DNA of 64,000 nt from an uncultured Tateyamaria sp. (GCF_947497045.1 NZ_CANMEU010000001.1:372001-436000); one strand, 5' to 3'. Shown: positions 15,983 to 25,647, counted from the first letter of the stretch. A program made the numbers and translations. The notes: generated by a model from the letters alone, not told the origin.

Positions 15983-17644
15983 TCAAGTCCCGGGCTTGTG
16001 GGCAAATAGTAGGCCCATTGGGGATTTTTTCAATTCTATATGGGCATTTTTGAGATTTCGAAAACGTTCAGGGATTTCTCGAAGTTTCGGTGTATCAACT
16101 AGTTGATTGACAGCTAGGCTTGCCGCTCCAAAGCTGCCAAAGCCCGTCGCAATTGATGCTATATCTATTGCTCCAGCCACCATCATTGAACCTAAGTCAT
16201 GTCCAGCAAACCTAACCTTCTTCTTCCGTAGATCTTTGACCTCGGCGATGTGTTTGTCGAACGCGTCTCGAATATTGTCTACTATCTGGTCGCTTGAACG
16301 AAAGAAGTTGTCCGGGTTGGCTTGAGCTAAGCTGTCGACGCCGACCGAAAGAACGCCTCGGATCTCATCGAATGCGCCTTCCTTTCGCATCTCAATAAGT
16401 GCTTCAGGGGGGATTTTCCCTAGCCACTCTTCGTCAGTGGTGGCCGCTCTTTGTAAACCTTGGACCATATGTAGGTTCGCGTTATCCTCTGGGGAGATTG
16501 CGGAATTGTATTGCAGCTTCCAGTTGAAATACTTCCATGATGTAGGTGCATCTATAAGGGGAATACCTGAAAGATACCGGCTTTTCAGAAGTATATCCGT
16601 CGCTTGACCCATTCTGCCGAAGCTCTGACCTACAACAAGTTTGCCAGCATGAGGATCACCACCAATTAACTCGTTCCAATCCCCGTCAAGAGATCGTGTG
16701 ATCTGCTCCTCCAAACTGCCAGTCCAGTCTGTATCAAAGATTAAGCGTTCGGGATCAGCTAAGGCTGCGACCACCGATGCTGGTGTCTGAAGGTTATCGA
16801 CGTAAGCCCACAATTCATCTGAGTCAGAAAACTGTCTTCCAAACAAATGACTTGCATGCACTAACCCATCCTTTGTCGACACCTCTTTCAAAAATTCTCC
16901 TTCACCCTCGTCAATCGATGATCTGAAAGGAGCGAAAGCGACGATAGGATTAGGAAAATCTGCGGTAGCTAGGTCCTTATAATTAAGAACATTGAGTATG
17001 TGTTTGACTAGGTAGTAGATTTGCCGCTCTACACCCGCACCCTCGAAAATATGACGGCTCTGCGAGAATGGATCGCTCAGTACGATTGTATCCATGTATA
17101 GACCAGCGGTACTCACAATATTTTTCTGATAACTTGGGAAAAGATCGCCACCAAAAACAGCTTTAGTGCCTTGCAAATCTTGAATGTGGTAATGAGCTGA
17201 ATCCGCAACGTTCGACCAGAAATCTTTTAGTGCCTCCAAAAAGGCAGGTATCTGAGGGGAAAAATCTTTCACGAAGTCTTCGTGGCGGGTTGCTGCCCGT
17301 GCGAACTGATGTGCGTCCAATCCGCTAGAAGCAGCTAGTTCAGTCAGAAAACCAAGATTTTTTTCAACAAATTCAAAATACATCCCGGATATGTCGGACA
17401 ACGAAATAGCGCCTTTAGCTTGGTCTCGTTGTGCAGCATGGGCAGCCATCAAGGCCATTGATCGAATGCGACCGTCCACAGTTGAGAGGTCAATCTTTCC
17501 ATCTAAACCGTAACGAACCTTGGAGAGGCTTTCTTCAACACCTTCGGCAAGGTGCTCGGCAATTTTGATTTTGCCGTCCTCAAACATCACTTTCAAAGTT
17601 TCGAGACGCCAGCGTAGTTCGTCGTCGTAATCATCTTGGCTCAT
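15983..17644 (-). CDS. unrecognised 553-aa protein in the defence-like block
   Basis: I do not recognise a family. Residues 1-50 are charged helical. The middle is mixed alpha/beta with recurring aromatic and acidic patches (SDELWAYVDNLQT, then LIFDTDWTGSLEEQ). A glycine-rich hydrophobic segment (about 495-522, SMMVAGAIDIASIATGFGSFGAASLAV) could insert into a membrane, followed by a basic tail. There is no P-loop or obvious nuclease motif. The gene looks AT-richer than the replication genes. It lies 139 bases downstream of the GIY-YIG gene on the same strand, so it could be the last gene of that operon or have its own promoter. Its place between a resolvase and a restriction-like operon makes defence cargo a fair guess only. 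Confidence 0.55.
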   Translation of the reverse strand: MSQDDYDDELRWRLETLKVMFEDGKIKIAEHLAEGVEESLSKVRYGLDGKIDLSTVDGRIRSMALMAAHAAQRDQAKGAISLSDISGMYFEFVEKNLGFLTELAASSGLDAHQFARAATRHEDFVKDFSPQIPAFLEALKDFWSNVADSAHYHIQDLQGTKAVFGGDLFPSYQKNIVSTAGLYMDTIVLSDPFSQSRHIFEGAGVERQIYYLVKHILNVLNYKDLATADFPNPIVAFAPFRSSIDEGEGEFLKEVSTKDGLVHASHLFGRQFSDSDELWAYVDNLQTPASVVAALADPERLIFDTDWTGSLEEQITRSLDGDWNELIGGDPHAGKLVVGQSFGRMGQATDILLKSRYLSGIPLIDAPTSWKYFNWKLQYNSAISPEDNANLHMVQGLQRAATTDEEWLGKIPPEALIEMRKEGAFDEIRGVLSVGVDSLAQANPDNFFRSSDQIVDNIRDAFDKHIAEVKDLRKKKVRFAGHDLGSMMVAGAIDIASIATGFGSFGAASLAVNQLVDTPKLREIPERFRNLKNAHIELKKSPMGLLFAHKPGT

Positions 17645-17783
17645 TTAGCTGTTTATCCCTATTAGAAATGTGAATGTCGGTGTCGATGGTGTGGAGGTGT
17701 AAATAGTCCGAAAGTACCCCAATCGTTTGATAAATTGGCAATTTTGTCAGTGTCTTGAAGTAAAATGGGAAAGACATAGCGAC

Positions 17784-18974
17784 TCAGAAATGTCTCCGCA
17801 AAGTGGCACTATTTGGATCGTATCTGTATCCAGAAATCGTCCCGTCCTTGATCCGCTCGACGGCTTCCTTGACCACAAAGAGCGGGACCAGGAACCATTC
17901 GCGCGGCATAACCGGTCGCCCGAAGCGATCCGGGATCTCAATTTCAAGCCGTGCGGGTTCAAAGATTCGGTGGATCAGGTTTTCCAGCTTCGTTCGGTTG
18001 ATGTTGTAGAGTTCGTAGGTCGCCACGATCTCTACATTTGCCATCAGAAAAGTAGGCTGAAGGTGAGCGCCAGCGATGCGCTTTTCCACGCTCATGTTGG
18101 TCACTCCGATCTTGTGCACCAGCTCACGGTTCTCCACGACAAGCGGATGATTGGCCTTGCTCCGCAGCACATAGATCCTTCCGCTTGCTTCATCACCGTC
18201 GATCGTCTGATCGGAGAACAAGGGGCCCGCGGTCGGCTCGGTGATCCGCCGTCCTGCCTCGTCCTTGTTCAGAGAACGCTGAAGCGATCGCATGAGCATG
18301 TTGCTCTCGGTCCCGTTATCGAAGATCACGCGCAAACGTGCATCTGTGCGCCCTTGGTCGTTGATTGTCGTCTCACCCTTATCTGCGACGTAGGCTTTTT
18401 GGCCTCCAACGATAAAGAAGCGCCCTTTCTCAATTTCAGCCTTCATCTCGAAAGGCCGCGTGTTACGCAGGCCGCTATCCAGCTCTTTCTGCACCTGTTC
18501 AAAGAGCGGTTGGAAGGTGTCGAAGTCTTCGCACTTGTCGCGGTTTGCCACCTCTTCTGCGGCCTTCTTCTCAGCAGTCGATCGAACGTGCTTCAGTTCC
18601 GTGATCGGGGGGGATTCAACCTCGATCCCCAACTCAGCCAGTAGCGCATCATCGTCGAGTTCCTCTGCGCTAGCCAATGGCGCTTTGGCTGCGCCTGTCA
18701 AAAGCCCAGACCCGTCCAAAGGCTGGACCAACTCGTGGCACTCTTGAAGCTCGCGAATACGGTCTAGCCTGACTGCGTAAAGACGTTCGAAAATATCACG
18801 CTCCTCGCCGTGCTGTGGTGCGGAGCCATGTTCTTTAGAAAAGCGCTGTATCTCCTCAAATCCTGCGATGATGCGCTCTTCGCGGGGTGTGCGCGTGACG
18901 GCGTTCGTGGTTTCGACCTCGACGCCAAGCTCAGCCAGCAGCGCATCGTCTTCTTGGGTGAACTCTTTAGCCAT
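17784..18974 (-). CDS. GIY-YIG nuclease (T5orf172-type)
   Basis: A 396-aa protein. An internally repeated motif, DDALLAELGVEVE at residue 9 and DDALLAELGIEVE near 109, marks two copies of a short binding element. The C-terminal part, about 265-350, has GRIYVLRSKAN, HKIGVTNMSVEKRIAG and LENLIHRIFEPARLEIEI, which fit the T5orf172 branch of GIY-YIG nucleases; the final Glu in the helix is a candidate metal ligand. It overlaps the helicase gene by 8 bases and is the likely cutting subunit of the operon. The duplicated acidic motif could dock to the helicase or the methylase. Confidence 0.75.
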   Translation of the reverse strand: MAKEFTQEDDALLAELGVEVETTNAVTRTPREERIIAGFEEIQRFSKEHGSAPQHGEERDIFERLYAVRLDRIRELQECHELVQPLDGSGLLTGAAKAPLASAEELDDDALLAELGIEVESPPITELKHVRSTAEKKAAEEVANRDKCEDFDTFQPLFEQVQKELDSGLRNTRPFEMKAEIEKGRFFIVGGQKAYVADKGETTINDQGRTDARLRVIFDNGTESNMLMRSLQRSLNKDEAGRRITEPTAGPLFSDQTIDGDEASGRIYVLRSKANHPLVVENRELVHKIGVTNMSVEKRIAGAHLQPTFLMANVEIVATYELYNINRTKLENLIHRIFEPARLEIEIPDRFGRPVMPREWFLVPLFVVKEAVERIKDGTISGYRYDPNSATLRRHF

Positions 18975-21021
18975 TAACTGCCTCCTGCTTCATGCGCAAA
19001 AGGTAAGCGACGCCCTCTGCCATCTTCTTTTCCCAGGCATCGGGCGAGGTGATATCTGGCAAGCGTCCACGCTCTTGCTTGAACTTAGCAGCGCGGCGCG
19101 CTAGATCACGAGCGTCCTCGGGGGAGAGCTGGATCTTCTTTGCTGAGATCACCGCCTGCACCTGCTTCAGGCTTTCCTCGCTCATGGTCTTGGCCAGGAT
19201 CGCGTAGGCTTCGCCGAACGGATTGATCCGGTCGATCAGGTCAATGTCGAGCTCGCGCACGTCCATCGCGAATTTTCGCACGCCATCGATCAGCGCCGTG
19301 TTACTACTCACCTGTTCATCATCAGGCACGGAAAGCGCAATCTCTTTGGCCTTCTGGGTCAGGTTCAGAGCGGCAACCGCATGCTGACGCACGGCCTCCT
19401 GATCCTCGGCATCCAGTTCAGGGAACTTCGCCCCGACGATCTTGCCCATGCGCACTTGTGTTAGCTCTTCGGGCACCAGCTCTTCGTCAAACAACCCGCG
19501 TTCGATCGTCGTCTTGTCCTGAACAAAGGCGGTTATCACCTCATTCAAATCCTCCTGGCAAATGCGCTCGGCTTCTTTGCTCTTGGGTTCTGCCAGTCCC
19601 TTGATCTCGATCTGGAACTGACCGCTTGCCTCATTGAAACCGACATTCTCCTTGGCCGGGTCATAGCCGCCTTCGCCATAGTCGAAGCCTTCGACCGGCC
19701 CGTTCTTTGGACTCTTCGGTGTGAAGTTGAAGCGCGGGGCAAGCACCTGCTCCATGAGCAAGCTGGCAGCGATCGCCTTCAGCGTATCGTTCACCGCCTC
19801 CGTGACGGCTGCCTCGGCAGCGTCTGGCTCAGCGATCAGGTTGGTAAAACGGGCGCGGGATTTGCCTTTGGCGTCACGGGTGGCGCGGCCAATGATCTGC
19901 ACGATCTCGGTTAGGCTGGCGCGATAGCCGACTGTCAGCGCATGCTCGCACCAAATCCAGTCAAAGCCCTCCTTGGCCATACCCAAGGCGATTATGATAT
20001 CCACATGATCGCGGTTGTTCTTCTGAGCTGGATTTTTTAGCGCGCTCGATACCTTGTCGCGCTTCACAGCCTCATCATCCACCAAATCAGCGATCTTCAG
20101 CACGTGCCCTTCAGGCGTCTTCACAAGCTGAAAGCCGGTGGTTGAATCGGTGCCCTGCCAGTCCCCTAAGGCGTCGATGATATGCTCAACCTCGCGATGC
20201 TTGTCCTTCGTGCTCTCACGCGAATTCACGCTTGGGATGTGTAGGATGGTCTTCTCGGCAGGATCGAGCACCTTCAGGATGTCGTCGGCATAGGAACCTG
20301 AGTAGAAGAAATATCCGATATCGAGCGTTTTCAGATATTTGTAGCCGTTCAGCTGCTCATAGTAGGTGTAGGTGATGGTGTCGAACTTGGCTTCGTTCTC
20401 AGGCAACAAGATCGGCACGGCGTCACCGCGAAAATAGCTGCCTGTCATAGCCACGACATGCACACGGTCACGCGCGATGAAGTCGTTGAGCTGCTTGCCA
20501 AGAATGCTGTCTTCGCTTGCTGAAACATGGTGAAACTCGTCCACAGCGATCAACCGATCATCGAACGCCTCCACACCAAGCTTTTCCACGGCAAAGCGGA
20601 AGGTGGCATGGGTGCAGACAAGTATCTGATCGCCGCTCTCGAGAAAGGCTGCGACCGATTTGACCTTGCCGCCGTCTGTCCCAGGCGAATTGCACAGGTT
20701 CCATTTCGGCGCGACCGTCCAATCCGCCCAAAAACCAAACTTGCTCAGCGGTTCGTCATTGAAGCTCGCACCGATCGACTTTTCCGGCACCACGACGATC
20801 GCCTGCTTGATCCCTTGGTTCGCCAACTTGTCGAGCGCGATGAACATCAGCGCGCGGCTCTTACCCGAGGCAGGCGGCGACTTGATTAGAAGATACTGCT
20901 CGCCCCGCTTCTCATAGGCGCGTTCCTGCATCGCGCGCATGCCCAGCTCGTTTGATTTCGTCGAGTTCCCGTTCTGTGCGTAGCTAACAGAAACTGAGGG
21001 AACGGTCCTTGTGCTAACCAT
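18967..21021 (-). CDS. SF2 (DEAD/DEAH-like) helicase of a restriction-like system
   Basis: A 684-aa superfamily 2 ATPase. The Walker A loop is SPPASGKS (residues 48-55), motif II is IAVDEFHH, motif III is AMTGSYFRG, and motif VI is EIVQIIGRATRD. The second RecA domain is followed by a 250-aa helical C-terminus rich in charged residues. It resembles the ATPase subunits of type I/III restriction systems and is expected to translocate on DNA. It sits between the HEPN gene (36-base gap) and the GIY-YIG gene (8-base overlap). No nuclease motif is seen in the protein itself, which is consistent with the GIY-YIG protein supplying it. Confidence 0.82.
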   Translation of the reverse strand: MVSTRTVPSVSVSYAQNGNSTKSNELGMRAMQERAYEKRGEQYLLIKSPPASGKSRALMFIALDKLANQGIKQAIVVVPEKSIGASFNDEPLSKFGFWADWTVAPKWNLCNSPGTDGGKVKSVAAFLESGDQILVCTHATFRFAVEKLGVEAFDDRLIAVDEFHHVSASEDSILGKQLNDFIARDRVHVVAMTGSYFRGDAVPILLPENEAKFDTITYTYYEQLNGYKYLKTLDIGYFFYSGSYADDILKVLDPAEKTILHIPSVNSRESTKDKHREVEHIIDALGDWQGTDSTTGFQLVKTPEGHVLKIADLVDDEAVKRDKVSSALKNPAQKNNRDHVDIIIALGMAKEGFDWIWCEHALTVGYRASLTEIVQIIGRATRDAKGKSRARFTNLIAEPDAAEAAVTEAVNDTLKAIAASLLMEQVLAPRFNFTPKSPKNGPVEGFDYGEGGYDPAKENVGFNEASGQFQIEIKGLAEPKSKEAERICQEDLNEVITAFVQDKTTIERGLFDEELVPEELTQVRMGKIVGAKFPELDAEDQEAVRQHAVAALNLTQKAKEIALSVPDDEQVSSNTALIDGVRKFAMDVRELDIDLIDRINPFGEAYAILAKTMSEESLKQVQAVISAKKIQLSPEDARDLARRAAKFKQERGRLPDITSPDAWEKKMAEGVAYLLRMKQEAVNG

Positions 21022-21057
21022 TTATGCCAACTTTCAAAAAATTATTATTTACATCAA

Positions 21058-21891
21058 TCATTTCCGTTCCCCTGCTATATCCGCCATAGCCGCCTTTAAT
21101 ACCTGAAAACAAACCTTCGCTGTATGTTGGTCTGGTGAGAAGCCAGATGCCATTTGCTGGTAAGGGTGGATGTAGTTTCGAAAATCTCGGAGCCCGTGGC
21201 TAAACTTTTTCACGTCGGGTTTAAGCAGCCCGATTTCACATGCGGCATCAATAAGTTGCGCGAGGCTCCACTCGTGAAAGCGTTTTGTCTGACCATCACT
21301 TGCCTTAGGGCTGCATTTGGCTTGGTTGAACTTTGATGGTTCTTTCTGAGCCGTGCCCAGAATAACAGCCTCCAGCACGCTACCGCAGAGGAAGATCACG
21401 GATAGGTTCGCTCCAGCTTTCAATGCCGTCCGCGCTTCGTTCAGCCTTGCCTCAATGATTGGAACAACTGGGGCATCAACGGGCAACCTTGCGATGTTAG
21501 GAACGGCGAACTCACGATCCAGAAAAGTCTCTTCGGTTGGCGCATCAGTTGGCTTCGCTTTCTTTCCCAAGAGCCGATTTGCGATACCGCGACCTTTTTT
21601 TAGGACTGGCCGGTCGATCACGCGCCCGTTTAATTCGCAATCCGCCTCATAAGAATCCATCATCTCGGACAGCACTTTTCCGACAACGGTATCTGACTCC
21701 TGCTCCCAGAAAGACCGCATCTTTTTGCCTTTGGAAGTCCCATAAGTTTGGTACTTTGGGCCATGAATATTGATCCCATGGCGCTTGAAGAATTCGCCAT
21801 AGCTGGCGTCAGAATAATCCAGCACGTAGCCTCCACCCATTTCCAGAAGCTTCTCGATGTAGCGCTTCTCGATGTCTGTCAGGCTACTCAT
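21058..21891 (-). CDS. HEPN-like abortive-infection protein (AbiJ-type N-terminus)
   Basis: A 277-aa protein. The N-terminus (EKRYIEKLLEMGGGYVLDYS, then FFKRHGINIHG and GTSKGKKMRSFWEQE) looks like the AbiJ N-terminal helical domains. The C-terminal half has SVIFLCGSVLEAVIL and GLRDFRNYIHPYQQM. The latter gives a HEPN-type R-X6-H (Arg235, His242), the active site of HEPN RNases. The gene starts inside the stop of the methylase gene (ATGA, 21888-21891), so translation of the two is coupled. Its position between methylase and helicase suggests an RNase arm of the system. Family assignment is by pattern only. Confidence 0.6.
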   Translation of the reverse strand: MSSLTDIEKRYIEKLLEMGGGYVLDYSDASYGEFFKRHGINIHGPKYQTYGTSKGKKMRSFWEQESDTVVGKVLSEMMDSYEADCELNGRVIDRPVLKKGRGIANRLLGKKAKPTDAPTEETFLDREFAVPNIARLPVDAPVVPIIEARLNEARTALKAGANLSVIFLCGSVLEAVILGTAQKEPSKFNQAKCSPKASDGQTKRFHEWSLAQLIDAACEIGLLKPDVKKFSHGLRDFRNYIHPYQQMASGFSPDQHTAKVCFQVLKAAMADIAGERK

Positions 21892-24611
21892 GCAGGCACC
21901 GCCTTGGTCACCTTGGTGTAGAGCTCAAACAGCTTTTCGAGGCGTTCGGTGTCGTTGCGGAAGCGGCGGCCGATGTAGATGCGTTCAAGCGTCTCGTCGT
22001 TGCGATCATGGGCGGCGCGCAGGTCTGTGGGCATCTTTTCGGGATCGTAGAGATCGGCGATAGTGGCAGGGAAATGCGCCTCGCGTGCTAGAAGGATTCC
22101 CTCGGCACAACGGTTCAGGTCTGCCTTGTTTTTCTCAGTCAGCTTGGGGACGGGAAAAGTGTTCCAACCCATAGTGTTGGAGTAACGGAGACGAGTTTCG
22201 AGTTGCCCGCAGACAGTTTTCACCCAAACAAGATGCAGCTTCGAAGCGACCAAAGCCATTTTCCAAACTGGTGCATCATATAGAGCGAGCGCAAGATTGG
22301 ATATACGCACGTCCGGGGCCAACAGGCCACATGGCAGATATTCCCGCCTCTCAGAGGAAACGCTTGGAACAACGATAGTGGCGTTTTTTCCAATAATCGT
22401 CCGTTCGAACTTGTAAGGTGTCTTGAGGCCCGCCTTCCCGCGCTCACTGCCATTCAAGCGGTATTCACGCACTCGTTCCAAGCGTTCCGCTATTGGCGGA
22501 ATGGAAAATGCTAATTCCGCTTGGTCATCCTCCACCCAAAGGCAGTACCTTTGAAGACCATTGATAAACTCAGATGAACCAACGATCGGATTGATAAGTT
22601 GGGAGGCTTCTGGATAGGCTTTCAGTATCGATTTCTTCTCATCGGACGAAAGCAATAGATTACCTTGGTCGCGCGGGATGTTTCCACCAAACATGATCGA
22701 AACATCAGAAATTGGCTCAGATGCGCGCAGCACAATGATGTTTGCGCTCTCTGTCAGGTACGCGTTAATGCTCTCAACAGACTTCTGAAAGTCAGAACCG
22801 TAGATTGTTTTGCTCCGCTCACCTTTGGCCGCCACCCCAGCAATGATGCAAGTGACTTGGGCGTTGTTGCTTGCGTTGTTCCCCCAAAGAAAATTGTGAT
22901 GTGCAAAGAATATTTCTTGTTCGTTTTCAAAAATTCGAGGCCAGACCAAAGGGACCTGAACCCCTTGGCAGATTGAATTCGTGGACACAAATGCAAAGCA
23001 GCCGCCTGTTCTTATGAAATCTGAAGCCTTCCAAAACCATCCAGAGATATAGTCAATTGCCCGAACTTTTTTCTTCCCTGGCAGTAGTGCGTTCAAGTCC
23101 TCCTTCTGCTCTTTGGTCTGGTATTTGTCACCAATATAGGGTGGATTGCCGCAGACATATGTCTCCCCGCCTTCGTTCTCGAAGTCGATCTCGGCCTGAT
23201 CCACAAGAGACATGAAAAGGTCGTCGGCATGATGCTTCACTCCGGTCCCTGTTGGCGGGCATATGGTCAGCCAATCAAGTCGCAGGGCGTTGCCGCAGGT
23301 GATCCAGTTCATCGCGTCGAGCGGCAAAAATTCCGCTAACGCTTCCTTTTGCCCGCGATAGGTCACGTCACACTGATACTCGGCGATAATCAGAGCTAGC
23401 CGCGCGATCTCGGCAGGGAAATCACGCAGCTCGATCCCGCGATAGTTCGTCAGCGGTATTTCTGTGCGCCGGTCAGCTTCGTTGCGCCGTTCGTTGATCT
23501 CGGCCTCGATCGCCCGCATTTCCTTGTAAGCGATGACAAGGAAGTTGCCCGATCCGCAAGCCGGGTCGAACACCCTGATCTTGGCAACGCGATCTCGAAG
23601 GTTGCGCAGCTTACGACGGTTGTCGCCCGCCTCTTCTAGCTTTTCGCGAAGGTCGTCGAGAAAAAGCGGATTGAGCACCTTCAGGATGTTCGGCACGGAT
23701 GTGTAGTGCATGCCAAGCGCGCCGCGCTCTTCGTCATCGGCCACGGCCTGGATCATCGAGCCAAAGATATCCGGGTTGATTTTCGTCCAGTCAAGGCTGC
23801 CGATATGAAGCAGATAGCTGCGTGCGATCTTGGAAAAACGTGGTACGTCCGTGCTGCCCGAAAACAGCCCGCCGTTCACATATGGAAATACATCGGCCCA
23901 TCGGGGTAGATCCGCAGTCGCGCGTTCCTCGATCGCAGTATTCATCGCGCGGAACAGCTCACTGATCACTTCATGCGTGTTGGAGCTGTCCTTGGCGCTC
24001 ATTTGCGTGACTGTCGCGGTGAACAGGTCCTCACCGTTCAGGATCGATGTATCCTCGGCAAAGAACAAAAAGATGAGCCGCGCCATGAAGTGGTTCATGT
24101 CGTGGCGACGCTCAGCTTTGCCCCAATCAGGGTTATCGTTCAGCAGAGTGATGTAGAGCCGGTTGAGCCGTCCTGTCGCCTTGATGTCGAAGGCGCTCTC
24201 GCGGATTTGTTTGACGGTGCTGATGCCTGCGAGCGGCAGGAAGAAGCCGAAGTGATCGGGAAAATCGGTGAACGCGCAGGCGATGGTTTCCCCTGTGCTC
24301 AGATCTTCGGCTTCAAGCGCCTCACCATCGGTGGCAAGGATGAATTTCGCCTTGGCTTTTGTTGTGGCCGGACTGGCCTTCAATTGCTCCAGGGTCTTCG
24401 TGACCCCACCTGTCGGGCAGGTCTTGATGTGAATATTGTTGGTCTGAAGCACGCCATCCAAGTCAGATTTATTGGATGCGCCGCTGCGCAGCCGCTTTAT
24501 CGTGGTCTGTTTGTTCCCAAATGCTTCCAAGAAGGCGAATGGGAACTCTTCCGCAAGGAATGGCTGCTCGGCCAAAGCCGATATGGCCTCTTCGATCTCT
24601 ACGGCGTTCAT
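21888..24611 (-). CDS. class I SAM-dependent DNA methyltransferase (MmeI/Eco57I-like)
   Basis: A 907-aa adenine-type DNA methyltransferase. The SAM motif is VFDPACGSGNFLVIAY near residue 350, the catalytic motif is GNPPYIG near residue 490, and the target-recognition region follows to about 820. The N-terminal domain resembles MmeI-type enzymes, but the nuclease triad is not there: around residues 50-63 the ExK position reads HIK. So it should methylate but not cut. It overlaps XRE upstream and HEPN downstream by 4 bases each. It probably marks self DNA for the helicase and GIY-YIG partners. Confidence 0.85.
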   Translation of the reverse strand: MNAVEIEEAISALAEQPFLAEEFPFAFLEAFGNKQTTIKRLRSGASNKSDLDGVLQTNNIHIKTCPTGGVTKTLEQLKASPATTKAKAKFILATDGEALEAEDLSTGETIACAFTDFPDHFGFFLPLAGISTVKQIRESAFDIKATGRLNRLYITLLNDNPDWGKAERRHDMNHFMARLIFLFFAEDTSILNGEDLFTATVTQMSAKDSSNTHEVISELFRAMNTAIEERATADLPRWADVFPYVNGGLFSGSTDVPRFSKIARSYLLHIGSLDWTKINPDIFGSMIQAVADDEERGALGMHYTSVPNILKVLNPLFLDDLREKLEEAGDNRRKLRNLRDRVAKIRVFDPACGSGNFLVIAYKEMRAIEAEINERRNEADRRTEIPLTNYRGIELRDFPAEIARLALIIAEYQCDVTYRGQKEALAEFLPLDAMNWITCGNALRLDWLTICPPTGTGVKHHADDLFMSLVDQAEIDFENEGGETYVCGNPPYIGDKYQTKEQKEDLNALLPGKKKVRAIDYISGWFWKASDFIRTGGCFAFVSTNSICQGVQVPLVWPRIFENEQEIFFAHHNFLWGNNASNNAQVTCIIAGVAAKGERSKTIYGSDFQKSVESINAYLTESANIIVLRASEPISDVSIMFGGNIPRDQGNLLLSSDEKKSILKAYPEASQLINPIVGSSEFINGLQRYCLWVEDDQAELAFSIPPIAERLERVREYRLNGSERGKAGLKTPYKFERTIIGKNATIVVPSVSSERREYLPCGLLAPDVRISNLALALYDAPVWKMALVASKLHLVWVKTVCGQLETRLRYSNTMGWNTFPVPKLTEKNKADLNRCAEGILLAREAHFPATIADLYDPEKMPTDLRAAHDRNDETLERIYIGRRFRNDTERLEKLFELYTKVTKAVPA

Positions 24612-25288
24612 TTGTCAGCCGCCATGCTGTTATCTGCCGGGTCATCACCGTCTTCGTCGGGAGGGAGATCCTCCGCGACCATCTTATCCCATTCGGCCAT
24701 GTCACGTTCGTAGGCTTCCTGATCCTTGCCATAGTCTTCCCAGAACGGCGGCGCCGGCAGATCTTCGTGATGATACTTGTACCTTGTCACGGATTTAACG
24801 GCTTCGATGATATCGTCAGGCCGCGCCCTTTCTCCACTACGCTGCCATTTGAACATCTGGTCTAAGACATCCCGTTTGGTCGTCATCGGCATATCTTTGT
24901 AATTGTTGCCCAAAAAACAGAGCGCTTTTATCGCTTCATCAACAACGAACCTGATCTCATCGTGCTTCGGAGCTTTAGAACCACCCAGCAGAACTTCGTT
25001 CAAGTCTGCCCCGGTGAATGCTTCAAGTTGGACAAGAGCACTTGATGGGATCGGTCGTTTGCCCGTTTCGTACATGTAGTAACTTCGCGCTGATACACCC
25101 ATCATCTCGGCCATTTCTGCCTTTTTGAATTTCCGCTTCTTGCGGAACGCCTCTAAGTTTTCATGGACCCTTACGCTCAGAGCCTCGGCGAGCGTTTGAT
25201 CATCGATCATTGCCTGCATCGCCGCTTGTTCATCCGCGTGCTGTTGCTCGGGTGAGCGATCATCAGGGGGTAGCTTAAAGCTCATCAC
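24608..25288 (-). CDS. XRE-family regulator heading the methylase operon
   Basis: A 226-aa protein with an XRE HTH at about residues 50-85 (FKKAEMAEMMGVSARSYYMYETGKRPIPSSALV) and an acidic C-terminus (DLPPDEDGDDPADN). The HTH with YYMYETGKRPIP is close in style to that of the IME-B regulator at 28534 (YHSYEKGQRGIP). It is the first gene of the minus-strand operon and overlaps the methylase start by 4 bases. It likely times expression after transfer, like the C-proteins of restriction systems. Met at 25285 is an equal alternative start. Confidence 0.75.
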   Translation of the reverse strand: MMSFKLPPDDRSPEQQHADEQAAMQAMIDDQTLAEALSVRVHENLEAFRKKRKFKKAEMAEMMGVSARSYYMYETGKRPIPSSALVQLEAFTGADLNEVLLGGSKAPKHDEIRFVVDEAIKALCFLGNNYKDMPMTTKRDVLDQMFKWQRSGERARPDDIIEAVKSVTRYKYHHEDLPAPPFWEDYGKDQEAYERDMAEWDKMVAEDLPPDEDGDDPADNSMAADK

Positions 25289-25395
25289 AAAAATCGGTCC
25301 TATAGTTCCGGTTTTTGTACCTTGATCAGATTCAGCTTGTTTGTAAAGCGGGCCCGCGCATAAATGTAAGAAGTTGCAAGGAATGGAGAAAATCA

Positions 25396-25644
25396 GTGTC
25401 CGAATTGCTTAGTCTAGGCCAAACGCCCGAGGAGTGGAGCAAGCATCTGGCGGGACATGGAGTTCATGTGTCACCTCGCCTTATTCGCTCCAAGGCACGT
25501 GCCACCGGGAACTACCGCCAGCTTGGGCATTTGATGCTCCTTTTGCCGTCACATATCGAAGCACTCACCGAACCAGGTAGGCCCGAAATTGATCAGAAAG
25601 AAGGATCAGCGGTCCAGTCCAAGGCAACTGGCGAAGAAGGCTAG
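25396..25644 (+). CDS. excisionase-like small protein of IME-A (first of two)
   Basis: An 82-aa protein read from a GTG at 25396 with GGAG 7 bases upstream; the upstream frame to 25315 lacks such support. LSLGQTPEEWSKHLAGHG, then SPRLIRSKARATGNYRQLGHLMLL and PSHIEAL, parallels the IME-B protein at 28031-28378 (LGLGKTPAQWVEVMSGMG, ITPAQIDKIFE), which also precedes an integrase. This is a shared winged-helix, Xis-like or adaptor protein. It ends 3 bases before the AlpA-like gene. Confidence 0.6.
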   Translation: MSELLSLGQTPEEWSKHLAGHGVHVSPRLIRSKARATGNYRQLGHLMLLLPSHIEALTEPGRPEIDQKEGSAVQSKATGEEG

Positions 25645-25647
25645 AGA

